DNA from: Leptobrachium leishanense
Lineage: Eukaryota; Chordata; Amphibia; Anura; Megophryidae
NCBI GenBank assembly: GCA_009667805.1
Contig: CM019069.1
Location: 50,240,153-50,304,152, forward strand
Length of the DNA stretch: 64,000 bases
Direction: 5' to 3'
The stretch's first letter is position 1; every line of letters starts with the position of its first letter. Of this stretch, positions 13,945-25,562 are shown in pieces. Position numbers and translations under genes: made by a program. A model generated the notes under the pieces. The model saw only the letters and a program-made list of their open reading frames with translations. It did not search any database and was not told the origin of the DNA.

Positions 13945-14598
13945 TATATGTGAAATTATTGTTTTATATAGCTGTGCTAGCTATTCATCTGACGCATCAA
14001 AAAAAAAAATCTGTGCTGGATTTTAAGAAATAGCATTAGATTGTTGGGGAGTGGATTTGTGTAAATTAGAATTATGGATAAATGTAGCCACTTTAGATTT
14101 CTGGGATCTACTGAATTGGGAAACATGAATGTAAAAGCCAGGCTTGCTTTGCTGGATATTTGTAAAACTACACTTGCTGTTGGCTCAATTAGTTTGAAAA
14201 TGGTTAAGCAGAATGAACTGTGTCTAATTGATTACGCTTCATTGCGGAGATGGAGCTACGGGAGCTATTTGTGGTGTTAACTACAATCAGCCATTCCGCA
14301 GGATGTGCTATTTACTGCTACCAGCATCTGTGACTAATGGCGGACACAACAACGTTCTGGTTCGGAGAGTTTATGTGGACATTACCCTCTTATATAATTT
14401 GAAAAATATTTATCTTTTAACATTCAACATATCGGAGGGGACTTAATATTTATAATATTGGTAGTAGTATTGATTTATAAAACATCTTCTAGAACACGTA
14501 AAAACCATTACTCCCGGGCAGCATCGTACACTCTTGGGATTTAGCCGCACTTCATACAAAAAAAAAGCCCAAAAATTGTGCCGAACATCTTTTTAGAA
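13945..14598. other. Non-coding stretch, nothing recognised
   Basis: AT-rich, single-copy within the window. Short open frames at 14074-14280 and 14228-14446 have no recognisable domain and no coding signature. Confidence 0.4.
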
Positions 14599-14603
14599 TG
14601 ATC

Positions 14604-15238
14604 TGTCAGGGATCCCAGGAATAGGATGTAAGGAGCCCAAGGAGTTGGTGAAGGAGGCAAGGTTAACAGCACTAGCCGAGTCAGGATCACAGTGGTACAC
14701 GGAGGTCGAGGTCACAAGCCAAGTCAGGATCACAGCGGTACACGGAGGTCGGGGTCACAAGCCAAGTCAGGATCACAGCGGTACACGGAGGTCGAGGTCA
14801 CAAGCCAAGTCAGGATCACAGGAAGTATACACTATGGGATGGGAAGAGCAATACTGAGGAACTGCTACAATAGTGAAGCGAAGATAGAATGGCCAGTCTG
14901 CCCTTAAGTACCCACGGAGCTCCTCCCTACTCTGAGAAGCCGGTGACGTCACAGACGCGTGCCGCGGGCCGGCCGCCATATTGGTGGAGCCTGGCCGCGC
15001 GCGCGTCCATTCTGGGGCATGTGCTGGGCCAGCAGTCTTGGGCTGCGACGCAAGCCCACGGCGGATACCCGGGAACCCACTCGTCGTCCCCTCCGGGAGT
15101 CATGGACCCGCAACAGAGGTGAGCCGGGTCTCCGGGCAACGCCAGGCCCATGCGCCAGCCGCAATCCCACCCCCTGAGCAGCAGCCCGAGGAGGCGGGGA
15201 CCGCCGGGCTAGCCGTCCCGGAACCCGCAGCCCTGACA
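14604..15238 (+). mobile_element. Solo LTR with internal 43-bp minisatellite
   Basis: Begins TGTCAGGGATCC and ends GCAGCCCTGACA (TG...CA with a short inverted repeat), flanked by an exact 5-bp duplication TGATC (14599-14603 and 15239-15243). That is the signature of an LTR inserted by a retroviral-type integrase. The length of 635 bp suits an LTR, and no internal region follows, so it is a solo LTR left by recombination. 14960-15235 is GC-rich with CpG clusters, probably the promoter part. Gypsy versus ERV origin cannot be decided. Confidence 0.8.
14680..14830 (+). repeat. 43-bp minisatellite in the LTR
   Basis: Units start at 14680, 14723, 14766 and 14809 with gtcaggatcacagcggtaca, followed by cggaggtcgaggtcacaagc. 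Three full units and one partial, nearly identical. Confidence 0.92.
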
Positions 15239-15243
15239 TGATC

Positions 15244-15470
15244 TTACAACATCTTGCTTCGGAAGAAACAGGAGATACAAGACATAGAAGTCAGCACAGC
15301 TTGCTAGTCTTGATTCCTCTACTTAAGGTAAACGTGTTATGGTTCACGCAACTTGACATGAAAAAGGAAATTAGGTTCCATTGGCATTGATCTAGGCTAG
15401 TGGTTCCCATCCCTGGTCCTCAACTACCCCTAACAGGCCAGATTTTAAGGATTAGTGACTTTATCGCATG
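15244..15470. other. Short non-coding stretch with the left half of a CAGTGGTCCCC-type repeat
   Basis: 15382-15465 (ctagtggttcccatccctgg, taacaggccagattttaagg) matches the left arm of the hAT MITE at 53490-53672, but its right half is missing. Nothing else seen. Confidence 0.5.
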
Positions 15471-15933
15471 CCCCCATATTACATCCCTAACACTAAAAGG
15501 GAAAAAAAAATCCATCAGCGCATCAGTGATTGCGCTAGCTTGCACGAGTTTACAGAACTTTGCGCACCAATGGGCTAAACAAATTTCTACCATCACCTGG
15601 AAGCTGGTGCTAATAGATTCTACTCTTGCAGAATCATTTAGCACCAGCTAAAACCCCCCAATAAATCAGATACTCACCTCTCAACCCACAGCGAGAACGG
15701 TGGTCAAATACGGTGCTTCTTCTCCCTGGGAACAAATAGTCCCCAGTCTTCCATCGTGATCACTCTGCGGCACTGCACACTCTCAAGAGAGAGCGACAGT
15801 GCACAGGGCTCGCGGCACTGTAGCGCATCCCCCCATGGAGTAGTGCCTGCCCCAGAATCTCACGCTAAAATGGGGATGCTATGGGGAAACTTGTTATCGT
15901 CCCCATTTTAGTGTGCAGAATGTAATCTAGCCC
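15471..15933. mobile_element. L-family foldback MITE
   Basis: Collinear with 45477-46161: cagcgcatcagtg, ctggtgctaatagattctac, agcaccagctaaaacccccc, actcacctctcaacccacag and a terminal hairpin around 15861-15913 (cacgctaaaatggggatg and its partner). The ends are ccatattacat / atgtaatctagccc. Non-coding. Confidence 0.7.
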
Positions 15934-16773
15934 AAAATTTGTTACGTCCCTTTAAGCAGTGTCAATATCTCCTCTACTGTTGCTAGGCAGAGTAAAAAAA
16001 TAAAAGTACGTGAGTATTTGTCTTTGACCAGGGTACAGAAATCTGATAAGGGCTGTATGGGAGATTTTAGGAATCATGGACTGCAGTTATTATCAACCCC
16101 CCCCCTGCTGCTGGCTGATTGATCTCTGATAGGCGTCAAACAAACCCAATAAAGCAAGCTCTAAGGCTTGAATGTAGATTTTATCTGCATCACACAGTTG
16201 CCTGCCTTAACCTCTTAATGACAGAAAATGTTTCCAACATTTTCCTTAATGAGCCAAATACAAATAAAATAAATAAAAAATAAATGTGCAATAGTAAACA
16301 GGATTTTTTTTCTTTCATTCACTGATGTTTTGTATACTCAGAGTTATTTAAAATAAAATGGGTGGGATCAACGTTCAGTTTTTATTTTTAGCAAATAATA
16401 AAATCACTTTCTTCACTTTTTTATACTAAATAAAGTTTTATGTATATATCATGTGGCTAATTTCTGGATTACACTTGTATTCATTGAATTTATGGTCATT
16501 CTATTTGCCTCATTTATAGGAATATGTCTAAAAAGGTTTATTCCATATATATGGAATCATCCACATATTTTGGAGATAGCAATGCCATATAGACATATTA
16601 ATATTAATGATTAAAAACATTAATGTTTCCAGTCTGCTGCCCCATCAACATGAAATGTCACCAGCTGTAGGAACATCAGCCATTTGAAAATATATCTACA
16701 TTGCAGGAAGTACACATTTTCATTTCTAGGTCTTGGCAGGTAGTGCTTCTCTTGGTTTTTTTAAATTTATATA
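15934..16773. other. AT-rich non-coding stretch
   Basis: No gene. 16210-16250 (taacctcttaatgacagaaa) resembles the ends of the TTAA elements, but no partner end was found. The rest is AT-rich and unremarkable. Confidence 0.4.
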
Positions 16774-16948
16774 CAGGTCTATTCACTAAAGGTTAAACAC
16801 AGGAGAATTGGCAGAAGACAAAAATCTAGACCAAATAGCCAATTTGAAAAGTGAGGTAAGTGGGAGAATTTTTCTGGTTTGGCTATTTTGACCTAGAATT
16901 TTCACTTCTGCCAATTCTCCGGAGTTTCACCTTTAGTGAATAGACCTG
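16774..16948. mobile_element. 175-bp palindromic MITE with TA duplication
   Basis: Arms beginning CAGGTCTATTCACTAAAGG at each end pair over about 45 bp and more loosely throughout (gagaattggcagaag). TA flanks both sides (16772-16773, 16949-16950). The TA duplication suggests Tc1/mariner-type mobilisation. Confidence 0.88.
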
Positions 16949-17039
16949 TAAGAGACCCAGTGCCATGATGTGGTGTAAAATTCTTCATTTATGGATGTCT
17001 TTGTACAAAATGTATCATGGGGTAACACTCCAGTCTTAA

Positions 17040-17690
17040 AGGAACACTACCACCTACAAAAGTGAAACTAGATTACTTGTGCATTACAAATAAAATCACT
17101 TTATAAACACATGCTGCATTTTTTTTCTTTGTTTGAAGTAAATGCATGTAAAAAAGGAAAAATAAAGTTAGATATTTTATCTCCGGGTTTGAGTGTCTGT
17201 ATTTTTCCCATGTTGCAACATTTACCAATAGGTTTGCTTTGTGGCTCTTGTTTGTTGAATCTACAGTATTTACCAGGCTAATGAGGTGGATGATGGTATG
17301 TTTAGATAAGGCTATTGTTCTCCAGGCAACCTCATATAAGAACTGTCATCTGAATGAGATATGACAGGGAGCTTAAAAGACTTCTAATATACCCCCTGGT
17401 GATGTCCTTTGAATACATCCCACACAATACAATGATGTGAGTTGGCTGCCTGGCCCATAGACTCCATTCTATGGCCAAGACCACAAAGTGATGACCAAGT
17501 GAGGTAAAGATACTGTGGGCGGGGGGCAGTTTACAGCACAAAAGATCACACAATGGATGCACCCAGTGACATAAATAGAGTTAAATATTTTCTTAACTAA
17601 ATAAACGAGAAAATCAAAGCACATGTAAGATACCAGCAACATAAAATAAACACAATAAGGACATTTCAATTTTTTGGTGGTAGTGGCCCT
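17040..17690. mobile_element. Complete TTAA-flanked MITE, 651 bp
   Basis: The termini AGGAACACTACCACC / GGTGGTAGTGGCCCT are flanked by TTAA at 17036-17039 and 17691-17694. It serves as the intact reference for the split copy at 8666-11544. piggyBac or Kolobok type. No transposase. Confidence 0.87.
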
Positions 17691-17755
17691 TTAATAAAAC
17701 CAGACTCCATGTACTTATCACTTCCTAACATCAAGCCCACTGGCTTCAGGTCATG

Positions 17756-18057
17756 ACAATAGAGGGCGCCGCGATCAACAGCCGTTGGGAGTCTACATTC
17801 ACATAAATCGGCACAGCACCGTAACCCTAACAAACTGCATACAACCAGAAAAAAGCAGATCCTCAAGTGGAAGGTAGTGCCGGCGATAAACTTTATTCAG
17901 GGGATAGAAAACTCCACAGGTCAAACAATGTGTATATATGATTAAGGCTGTTGGGCCAAAACGTCACATTGTTTGACCTGTGGGGTTTGCTATCCCCTGA
18001 ATAAAGTTTATCACCAGCACTACCTTCCACTTGAGGACCTGATTTTTTCTGGTTGTA
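17756..18057. mobile_element. Foldback retroposon-like insertion with 15-bp target duplication
   Basis: The exact repeat TGGCTTCAGGTCATG lies at 17741-17755 and 18058-18072. Between them are 83 bp of other sequence and two inverted arms of about 94 bp (17839-17932 and 17964-18057) that match with about six differences, around a spacer containing gttgggccaaaacgtc. A long duplication fits LINE-type target-primed insertion; the palindrome does not fit a simple SINE. Confidence 0.8.
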
Positions 18058-18426
18058 TGGCTTCAGGTCATGTTCCCTTTGAACTGGCTAAAACAAACTG
18101 ATAAGAATTGATTAGTACATGGCAATAGTTTATTACTTTTCCCGAGCGGTTGTGCCATACATTAACTAACTACACCACTTATACCAGTTTACATTATTTT
18201 ATTATTGAAGCAGGAATCTATGCTGCCTGGACATGAGAAAATATTAAATCATTTTCTCCACATAAAAAAAAAAAAAATGAATTTATTGTTTAAAGAATAA
18301 CCACAGGAGCACCTTTCTGTTATTCGTAATCAAAACAATAATTTCACATTTTTCAAACATTATATATTGACCTGTATCCTTATTATAAGTTGCTGTATAT
18401 ACTGTACATTGCTGTAGATATTATAA

Positions 18427-18480
18427 TGAAAACGAGAGAAATCTCAATGTATCCTTCCTGGTAAAATCCTTTCTAAAAAA
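18427..18480 (+). repeat. LINE/SINE 3' tail fragment
   Basis: gaaaacgagagaaatctcaa followed by tgtatccttcctggtaaaat is the conserved 3' end of the LINE at 20643-23770. Only the tail is present. Confidence 0.85.
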
Positions 18481-18654
18481 TTTTTTAAAAAAAATATTTA
18501 TAGGTAAAAGTCATGCTGTAGATATTTTAACTGTTTGTCCTGCACATATTTAAAGTATCCACTAGATGTCGCTAGTGAGCAATGTATGAGCTGAATGCTT
18601 CGTGGTTATACTGTAAATGTTTGTAAATAGGTTACAAGTGAAAGAGCAAGTTAA

Positions 18655-18953
18655 CCCTTTAACGCCGCAGGACGTTCCATGACGTCCTGGCGGCAGGCAG
18701 GCATTGAAGACGCAGGGCATACATGTACGCCCACCGTCTTCAATAGGGCTGCCTCGGCCCCTCCCCACAGCCTGCTCGCGGCGCGCGTCATTGGCTGCAC
18801 GGGGACGGCCTGGACTCAAGCCGTCCCCTGCAGCCAATGACGCTCGCTGCATGCCGGCTGCGGGGAGGGCACGAAATCAGTGCCGAGCGATGGCACCTGT
18901 CGGCGAGGCGTACCTGTACGCCTTAAGGGCGCCACCCGCTCGTCCTTAAGGGG
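18655..18953. mobile_element. TTAA-flanked palindromic MITE (CCCTTTAACG / CGTCCTTAAGGGG)
   Basis: TTAA at 18651-18654 and 18954-18957. GC-rich arms fold back (acgtcctggcgg, ggggacggcc against its partner, gcagccaatgacg). A decayed relative is at 33835-34125 (gcagccaatgacatg, cgtacagggttaaaa). No gene. Confidence 0.75.
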
Positions 18954-18959
18954 TTAAAG

Positions 18960-19050
18960 GAATTTATTTATTTATTTATAAAGTATTTTACCAGGATGGA
19001 TACATTGAGATTTTTCTTGTTTTCAAGTATGTCCTGTGTTCAAGAACATT
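18960..19050 (-). repeat. LINE 3' tail fragment, minus strand
   Basis: Inverted version of the LINE tail, with tttatttataaagt, taccaggatggatacattga and gttttcaagtatgtcctg followed by gttcaagaac. Confidence 0.85.
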
Positions 19051-19469
19051 GAATAATCGAGTAGTGTCCATATTATACCTTATATTGTATCTAATACCAA
19101 ACTACATTGTGACTGTGAGGATTAACACAATGATTCACTTTAAATCTCTGGAAAGACCAGCCAAATACTGATATTTAAAAATTTGTAGCTGAAAACAGAG
19201 ATGCAATGGAATTACATGTTTTATAGCTGAGCTTCCTGTATTGTCACTCTGTAACTTGAAATCAATGCTGTCTTCTGTACAGAACAGCAGAACGTCCGCC
19301 CCATCTGTGAACAAAGAGCAGAAGCCGAGTATGCAGTACCCTGAAGGCTGCTGAATAAATTGGATTTCTTGTAGCTAGAAAATAAGTAAATTGTTTCAAT
19401 TGTTAAAATTCTTATTCTACACTGCCTGCCCCCCCCAAAAAAAATCCACCCCCTATACCGTGCAAGCTT

Positions 19470-19780
19470 GTATGATCTGGGGTTACTTCAGTTGGTCAGG
19501 TCTAGGTTCAGCAACGTTATGCGCCCAAAAATGAGGTCAGATGAATACACCATATGAGCAGGTTTTTCAATCAATGGGTTTTTTCTTCTCTGTTGACGCG
19601 GGCATATTCCAAGGTGGTAATGCCAGGAGTCATCGGGCTAAAATTGTGCAAGAGTGGTTCAGGGAGACATCATTTTCACACATGGATTGGCCACCACACA
19701 GTCCAGACCTTAACGCCATGGAGAATCTTTGAGATAATGTGCTGGAGAAGACTTTACACAGCGCGACGACTCTCCCATCA
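19470..19780 (+). pseudogene. Decayed Tc1-type transposase fragment
   Basis: Only the C-terminal catalytic part is readable: NARSHRAKIVQEWFRE, then HMDWPPHSPDLNAMENL, a stop, and DNVLEKTLHSATTLPSSIQ. This order matches Tc1 transposases (DNAxxH...[16 protein letters not shown]). The second catalytic Asp is replaced: the text reads QGGNARSH where DNARSH is expected. Upstream frames are scrambled by stops. It abuts a LINE fragment at about 19785. No terminal repeats were found. Dead and old. Confidence 0.75.
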
Positions 19781-19784
19781 TCAA

Positions 19785-20106
19785 TACAAGAGAATACAAA
19801 TTAAAAGTGTCTCTATCCTTAGTTTCCTACAGAGCATCGCAGTTATGGAATAACCTCCCAGACGCCATCAAATCACTCAAGAGCTCCCTATTAACATACC
19901 TCAATACAGAATGCACCTGTGAGTATATTTCCTACATATTTATTTTCTGTGTTAATCTGTATATTTGTGTTGTGTTTTTAATATCTTGCGTTTTATTACT
20001 TTGTATTTCTGTAACAATCCAATGTGCTTGAACCCAGGACATACTTGAAAACGAGAGAAATCTCAATGTATCCTTCCTGGTAAAATCCTTTATACATAAA
20101 TAAATA
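19785..20106 (+). mobile_element. 5'-truncated LINE copy (3' end only)
   Basis: Encodes the last about 40 residues of the LINE ORF2 (VSYRASQLWNNLPDAIKS, SSLLTYLNTECTC), then the 3' region and the tail ending tttatacataaataaata. Compared with 20846-22516 it is the same family in the opposite orientation. Typical 5' truncation of target-primed retrotransposition. Confidence 0.88.
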
Positions 20107-20642
20107 ACTTTGGACGTAAATAAATGATGTGGCATTGCAAAAGCTTATCGAAATGACGCCGCGGCGAATTTGTGCCGGAATCAAAGCAAAACACGTCCAA
20201 CCAAATATTAATAATCATTATGATAATTGTTATAAATATTTCTGGTGACATAAGGAAACAAATAATTGAAATCTAATTAAAGCTTTTCATTGTGCGGGCA
20301 AAAGGGAATAAAGTGGAGGAACATCGTTCCCACATGACTTGTTCCGTGTACATTCATATGTATTGAATTATGTGAATAAAGGCTGCACACAGGCACTTAA
20401 AGTCATTTCTAAAATGATACCAGGCTGCTAATCCAGATTATCATGAGATCATGTGATGCAAAATTGTCACCAAGCTGTGTTTTATCCTTAGCCCACTGCA
20501 CCACCCACCCCGATAAATAAGGGAATTGTTCCCCTTTCAAACAATGTAATTCCCTCCATCTCCAGCAATGATAAAGGTGTGTCATTAAGATCTTCCAAAG
20601 TGGGATTCTCCCATACAGCATTTTTTATCCATCTAAAATTCA
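20107..20642. promoter_or_regulatory. Candidate conserved non-coding element
   Basis: Repeat-free, high-complexity sequence with homeodomain-type words (aatctaattaaagc, ataatcattatgataatt) between two LINE copies. No frame is open over a useful length. The call rests on texture only. Confidence 0.4.
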
Positions 20643-23600
20643 TTAATTTATTTATTTATAAAGGATTTTACCAGGAAGGATACATTGAGATTTATCTCGT
20701 TTTCAAGTATGTCCTGGGTTCAAGAACATTGAAGTGTTACAGTTACAGAAATACAAAGTAATACAATGCAAGATATTAAAAAAAAAAAAAAAAAAAAAAA
20801 CACAAATATACAGATTAACAGAAAAATATGTAGGAAATATAGTCACTAGGTTACATGTTTACAGGTGCATTCTGTATTGAGGTATGTTAGTAAGGAGCTT
20901 TTGAGTGACTTAAGACTGGGGGTAGATTTGATGGTGTCTGGGAGGTTATTCCATAATTGTGGTGCTCTGTAGGAAAATGAGGACCGAGCCACTGTCTTTT
21001 TGTATTGTGGTATAGCAAGTAAGGTGCTGGTCCTGGATCGGAGGTTATAGGATGAGGGAGCTGCTGGGGGAAGCAGTCTATTCAGGTAGGGTGGCAGCTT
21101 CCCAGAGATGCTCTTAAACACCAGGCTGGAAAGGTGAAGGGTGCGTCTGGATTCCAGCGATGGCCAGTTTAGCTCTTTTAACATGTCACAATGGTGGGTC
21201 ATGTAGTTACATTGTAGCGCAAAGCGGCAGAATGAGTTATACAATGCAGTAAGTTTATGAAGGTGTGTTTGCGGGGCGGCTGCATACACTACATCTCCGT
21301 AATCAATAGCCGGCATAAGCATTTGCTGTACAATCTGCTTTCTTACCGCGGGACTCAGGCAGGATTTGTTTCTGTACAGGGCACCTAGTTTGGGGTAAAG
21401 TTTAGATGAGAGTTTTTCGATGTGGGGGCCAAAGGATAGATTAGGGTCCAACCACATACCTAGATATTTGAGAGAAGTGACTGTGGTCAGCATGCCATTT
21501 GATTTTGTCCCAACACATAGATGGGAATTTTGCAATTTGTGTAGTTTAGGTGCTGTTCCAAAGAGCATCGTTACAGTTTTGTCAGTATTTAAAAAACGTT
21601 TGTTGTTTTTGATCCACTTTTCTACCTCTGTGAATTGTTCTTGCAGCACGGCCTCCAGCTGCGGGAGATTTGGTTTGCTGGTATAGATCACAGTGTCGTC
21701 TGCGTACATATGTACAGTTGAGGCTTTGCAGATGTTGGGCAGATCATTTATGAATATTGTGAATAGCAGGGGGCCTAGTATTGAGCCTTGGGGTACACCG
21801 CAAGTGACTGGGAGCGGGAGGGAGGAGCTGCCAGAAATTGACACATATTGTGATCGGTCGGATACATATGATTGAAAACAGGTTAGCGTGCGATCACCAA
21901 TGCCAGAGTTTTTAAGTTTTTCTAACAAGATGCCATGGTCTACCGTGTCAAAGGCCTTGGCAAAATCAAGGAAGATGGCTCCAGTTAGGTTTCCTTGTTC
22001 CATCCCAGCCTGGATATCATTGCAGACTTTTAAAAGGGCGGTTGTAGTTGAGTGATTTGGACAAAAGCCTGATTGATCCGGGGTTAAGTAGTTCCAATAT
22101 TGATAATAATCACGTAATTGTGTGTAGACACGTTTTTCCAAGACTTTTGACATTACAGGGAGCAACGATATCGGACGGTAGTTGGATACCAAAGTACGGT
22201 TACCACTTTTATGGATAGGTACCACTCTTGCAGTCTTCCAGAGCTTGGGTATGTATCCAGTCGCCAGTGACTCATTTATTAGGGTTGCGACAGGATTTGC
22301 AATTGCTGGCGCACTGATTTTCAGCAGCATTGCTGGTATTTGATCAGGTCCAGACTGGTATTTCATTTTTTGCTTACGGAGAAGTTTAGTAATGACACTG
22401 ACAGGCACTGGTCTAAAACTGAATTCCTGTCTGATACAGGGACTTTGCACAGTTGGGGGGGCCTGACCTGCATGAGGCCTCTCTGATTGCATGTCATTTC
22501 CTAGCTTGGCAATCAAAGTGGTGGCACATCCAACAAAATAATTATTAAAGGCATTTGCTACATCTAGGGGGTGTTGCAGGGTTTGGTTGTTTACTTTGAC
22601 AGCAGCTGGCTGGGAGTGGACTGGGGGTGCTTGTATGTTACTTATGGTTCTTCAAAAGTTTCTAGGGTTTGATATGTTATTGTTTAGATTTTCATTGAAG
22701 TAATGGGCTTTGGCCATTTTTGTTTGTTTTGTGCATTCATTCCGGCATTTTCGGTATTCGTAGTGATCGTTCATGGAACCAGTAGTCTTGAAATTTGACC
22801 ACCGTGAATCTCTAAGCTGGTACATTAGTGTAAGATCAGCTGTAACCCAGGGGAGATGAGTCCCTTTTACTCGCACTTTACGCAGCGGGGCATGGGAATT
22901 CCAGACTTGCAGGAGCTCAGACTGAAAGTATTCAACTGCACAGTCTAGGTCTGGGATTAGGTTTAGCCTGTACCAGGGGAGCTGTTTGAGATCACTTAGG
23001 AAGGATTCAAGAATAAATTTCTTGAAAGACCTGGTGGTTATTACCTTTGGGGGAGATTTCAAGGCCTTAATTTTGCGCACGCAGTACACTAGACAATGGT
23101 CACTAAAGCTATTAGCAAGAACGCCTGCCTCCTGTATTCTATCAGGAGATGAGGAGAGAATCCAGTCCAACAAGGTATGGTTAGGGATTTTCATATTAAT
23201 GCGAGTGGGGGAGGAGATTAATTGAGTTAGCTGCAAAGTTTTAAACAGCGAGCAGTGTTTATTGTTTTTAGGATTTAGCCAATCTGTATTAAAATCGCCG
23301 AGGACCAGCAGTTCACTTTTTTGGTTTTTGGCAAGTAGGTTATTAAGGATTTGAGATATGTCAGAGAGGGAGTGCACTGGAGAGCTCGGTGGCCGATAGA
23401 ACCCAGCAACAATGATTGATTTACTGAATGGGATCTCAATTATACCAGAGAGGAAATCAAAGGTGACAGGAGAGCTAGAAGTTTGTAAGGGGGTGAACTT
23501 TATGGACTCCTCAACATAAATAACAATTCCCCCTCCTCTCTTTGCCATATCAATACAGGGGTATTCATGTTATAGAAAAGACAGAGCAGAGTCTGGTACT

Positions 23601-23770
23601 TTTGGGGTTAACCATGACTCTGTGAGCACAATGATTTTGGGTTTGTAATAGCAACACCAAGCCTGAAGCTCATCCAATTTAGGGAGTAAACTTCGGATGT
23701 TACAGTGCACAAATGAAAGGCCTTTATTAGTGGGGAGACTAAAGGTTGTGTCACCTATAGGACCTCAACT
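20643..23770 (-). mobile_element. Near-complete LINE of the Jockey group (L2/CR1/Rex1-like)
   Basis: On the minus strand, an endonuclease-plus-reverse-transcriptase frame is followed by a short 3' region and a tail ending in TAAATAAATAAA-type repeats rather than poly(A). The 5' end is truncated inside the endonuclease N-terminus (about 23770). Shared tails are at 18427, 18960, 20030-20106, 57195-57275 and 60165-60222. Confidence 0.92.
20846..23760 (-). pseudogene. LINE ORF2: AP-endonuclease plus reverse transcriptase
   Basis: One reading frame with only two nonsense codons. The endonuclease part shows NIRSLLPKLDELQAW, LTESWLTP, GFYRPPSSP, LVLGDFNTDW and FSDHCLVY, the Asp/Asn/His set of APE-type nucleases that nick the target. 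The first stop (TAA, about 23562) follows DSALSFL. The second (TGA at 22652-22654) replaces a likely Trp in NF-RTISNIQ. The 556-residue distal part carries FLDFAKAFDTVDH, GVPQGSILGPLLF and the catalytic YADD (residues 271-274 of that part), and ends in the SYRAPQLWNNLP region common to this group. ORF1 is not present. The protein would copy its own RNA at the nicked site. Recent in age but broken. Confidence 0.93.
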
Positions 23771-24740
23771 TTACTTCAAAGTGTCCAAAAAATATTAAAT
23801 GTTTGTAAATGTCTGCTGTTTTATTAAAGGGTTACACCCCATCGATGGTAAGATCTGCATTCAGATCAGTTAGCAGGATATAACGTTATCCCCGTGTCTG
23901 GTTACCCCTGGAGCTCCAATTATTAGTGTTGTTTCTGTAAGAATCCATTGAATATAAAACGCGTCCCTGCGAGACGAAAAATGCAATTTAGTGAATAAAT
24001 GTACTTTTTTTTGCACGTGTAATCCAATTAACTGCAGAGGAACTTTACATTTCAGAAATGAGATTAAATGGGAACGTTGGTGCGCGCATTTATACAAGTT
24101 AATTGGTGTTTAGATCCCATAACGCAATGGCTTACAGAATGGATTTTAATGAAGATAAATAAATGCAGGATCATATATACCTAAAGGTAAATTTCTATTC
24201 AAATTACAGCTTTAAAGAAGCGCTCTCCCATAGAACAAACTCACCGACATTTAATAAAATACCAACTTATTAAATATATACAATTTAAAAAAAAAAAATC
24301 TATTTCACCAACTGAATGGATTCATAGAACAGCTTGAAACACATCTTTCTGTCATTATAAGGGTGGTCTGGAACCATGCATGATACCAAAAACCTGAACA
24401 TGGTGTCCATGATTTACTCTGCACACAGCTATCATTCGATGTGTGCAAGAGAGCGATTGTTGTATACAATGGGGAATGCACACAAGTCTTACAATCTCGT
24501 GGCTCAAAGGCAAGAAATGGAGGCACACCAAGGTACAGGAAACAGGGATGGGGAAAAGGCATTTATATATGGGAGAGGGTTGGCGCATAGTAGAGAAGCA
24601 GAGGCAGGGAGGGCTGGCAACCATTGGCCTAGAAGACCAGAGAAACACATCGGCCCACATACAGCAACGGACCTGCCAACAGTGTTAATTTCATTGACTT
24701 AATTGTTTGTCAAAGACATGGTTGACTACATTTTTTTGTG
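23771..24740. other. Single-copy stretch, with candidate conserved element at 23860-24170
   Basis: 23860-24170 has ctccaattattagtg, tgtaatccaattaactgcag and acaagttaattggtg, an AT-core, homeobox-site-rich texture typical of vertebrate enhancers. 24300-24700 contains short overlapping open frames on both strands with no domain; I see no gene there. Confidence 0.4.
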
Positions 24741-24751
24741 ACTAAAACTAA

Positions 24752-25562
24752 GGGGGTTATTCAAAGAGAGGTGAAAAGTCTCCGAAATGTAGCCGAATGC
24801 TGAATTTCAGAGCCATTCGGTTATTCAGAGAGCAGGCAATTCGTCAAATTGTGACGAATTGCCTGCACATATCGTGCTTCGTCTATTCAGAGAACAAAAA
24901 CCAGCAGTGAAAAGTTGCCGAATTGCCCTTCCATTGGGTGGTTTCATTCTACAGTTTTATTCAGGCAAATTCCATAGGCTTCAATGTTACAAATATTCCC
25001 GTTTTAATCTAATAACTAATAAACCGTTTATTTTATTCGGCAGTAAAGAGTCTCTTTATTTATAGATTTTTTTAGGATCTTTTAGGCATTTTTTGGAATT
25101 TATTTTGCAAACTTTTTTCCATCTTTTTTTTTAAATCGTTTTTTTCTGTAACGGCTCTTTTTATTATCATCCATTGGATCTTATGTGTAAATTCCAGACA
25201 TTTTCGTTCAGTAGCTTTTTTTTGCAAACAGTGTTTCACTTTTCAAACATTCAAGCGTTTTTTTTTTCTTACTCCATTCGTCTGCGTGTCGGGTTTTTCC
25301 GGCGGCTGCTCTGCGCTGTGATCGGCTGCTAGTCAGGTTTCTCCGGTGTGTTCGGCGAGGTTAATCCAGCTGTTTTTGGTGAGGTTTGCGGCGAGTGTTT
25401 GGTGGGTTTGCAGCAGATTTTCCCAGCATTACGGGGGCCCTGCGGTGCTTACTGAATACACTGCAGGGTCGGTGAAATAGGATCACCGAATTGCCCACAA
25501 GTGCAGGGAACGAAAAGTCACCGAACGTGCGTTGACTTTTTGAATCTCTTTGAATAACCCTG
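24752..25562 (+). mobile_element. A-family element, complete
   Basis: Bounded by GGGGTTATTCAAAGAG and tctttgaataaccctg. The interior has the T-rich block and the terminal accgaacgtgcgttgac motif. It was inserted into a repeat rich in gactaaaacta words that continues on both sides (24730-24751 and 25563-25960). Confidence 0.85.

Noticed and set aside
14960..15240. CpG-island promoter of a host gene
   Set aside because: It lies inside a bounded solo LTR with a 5-bp duplication.
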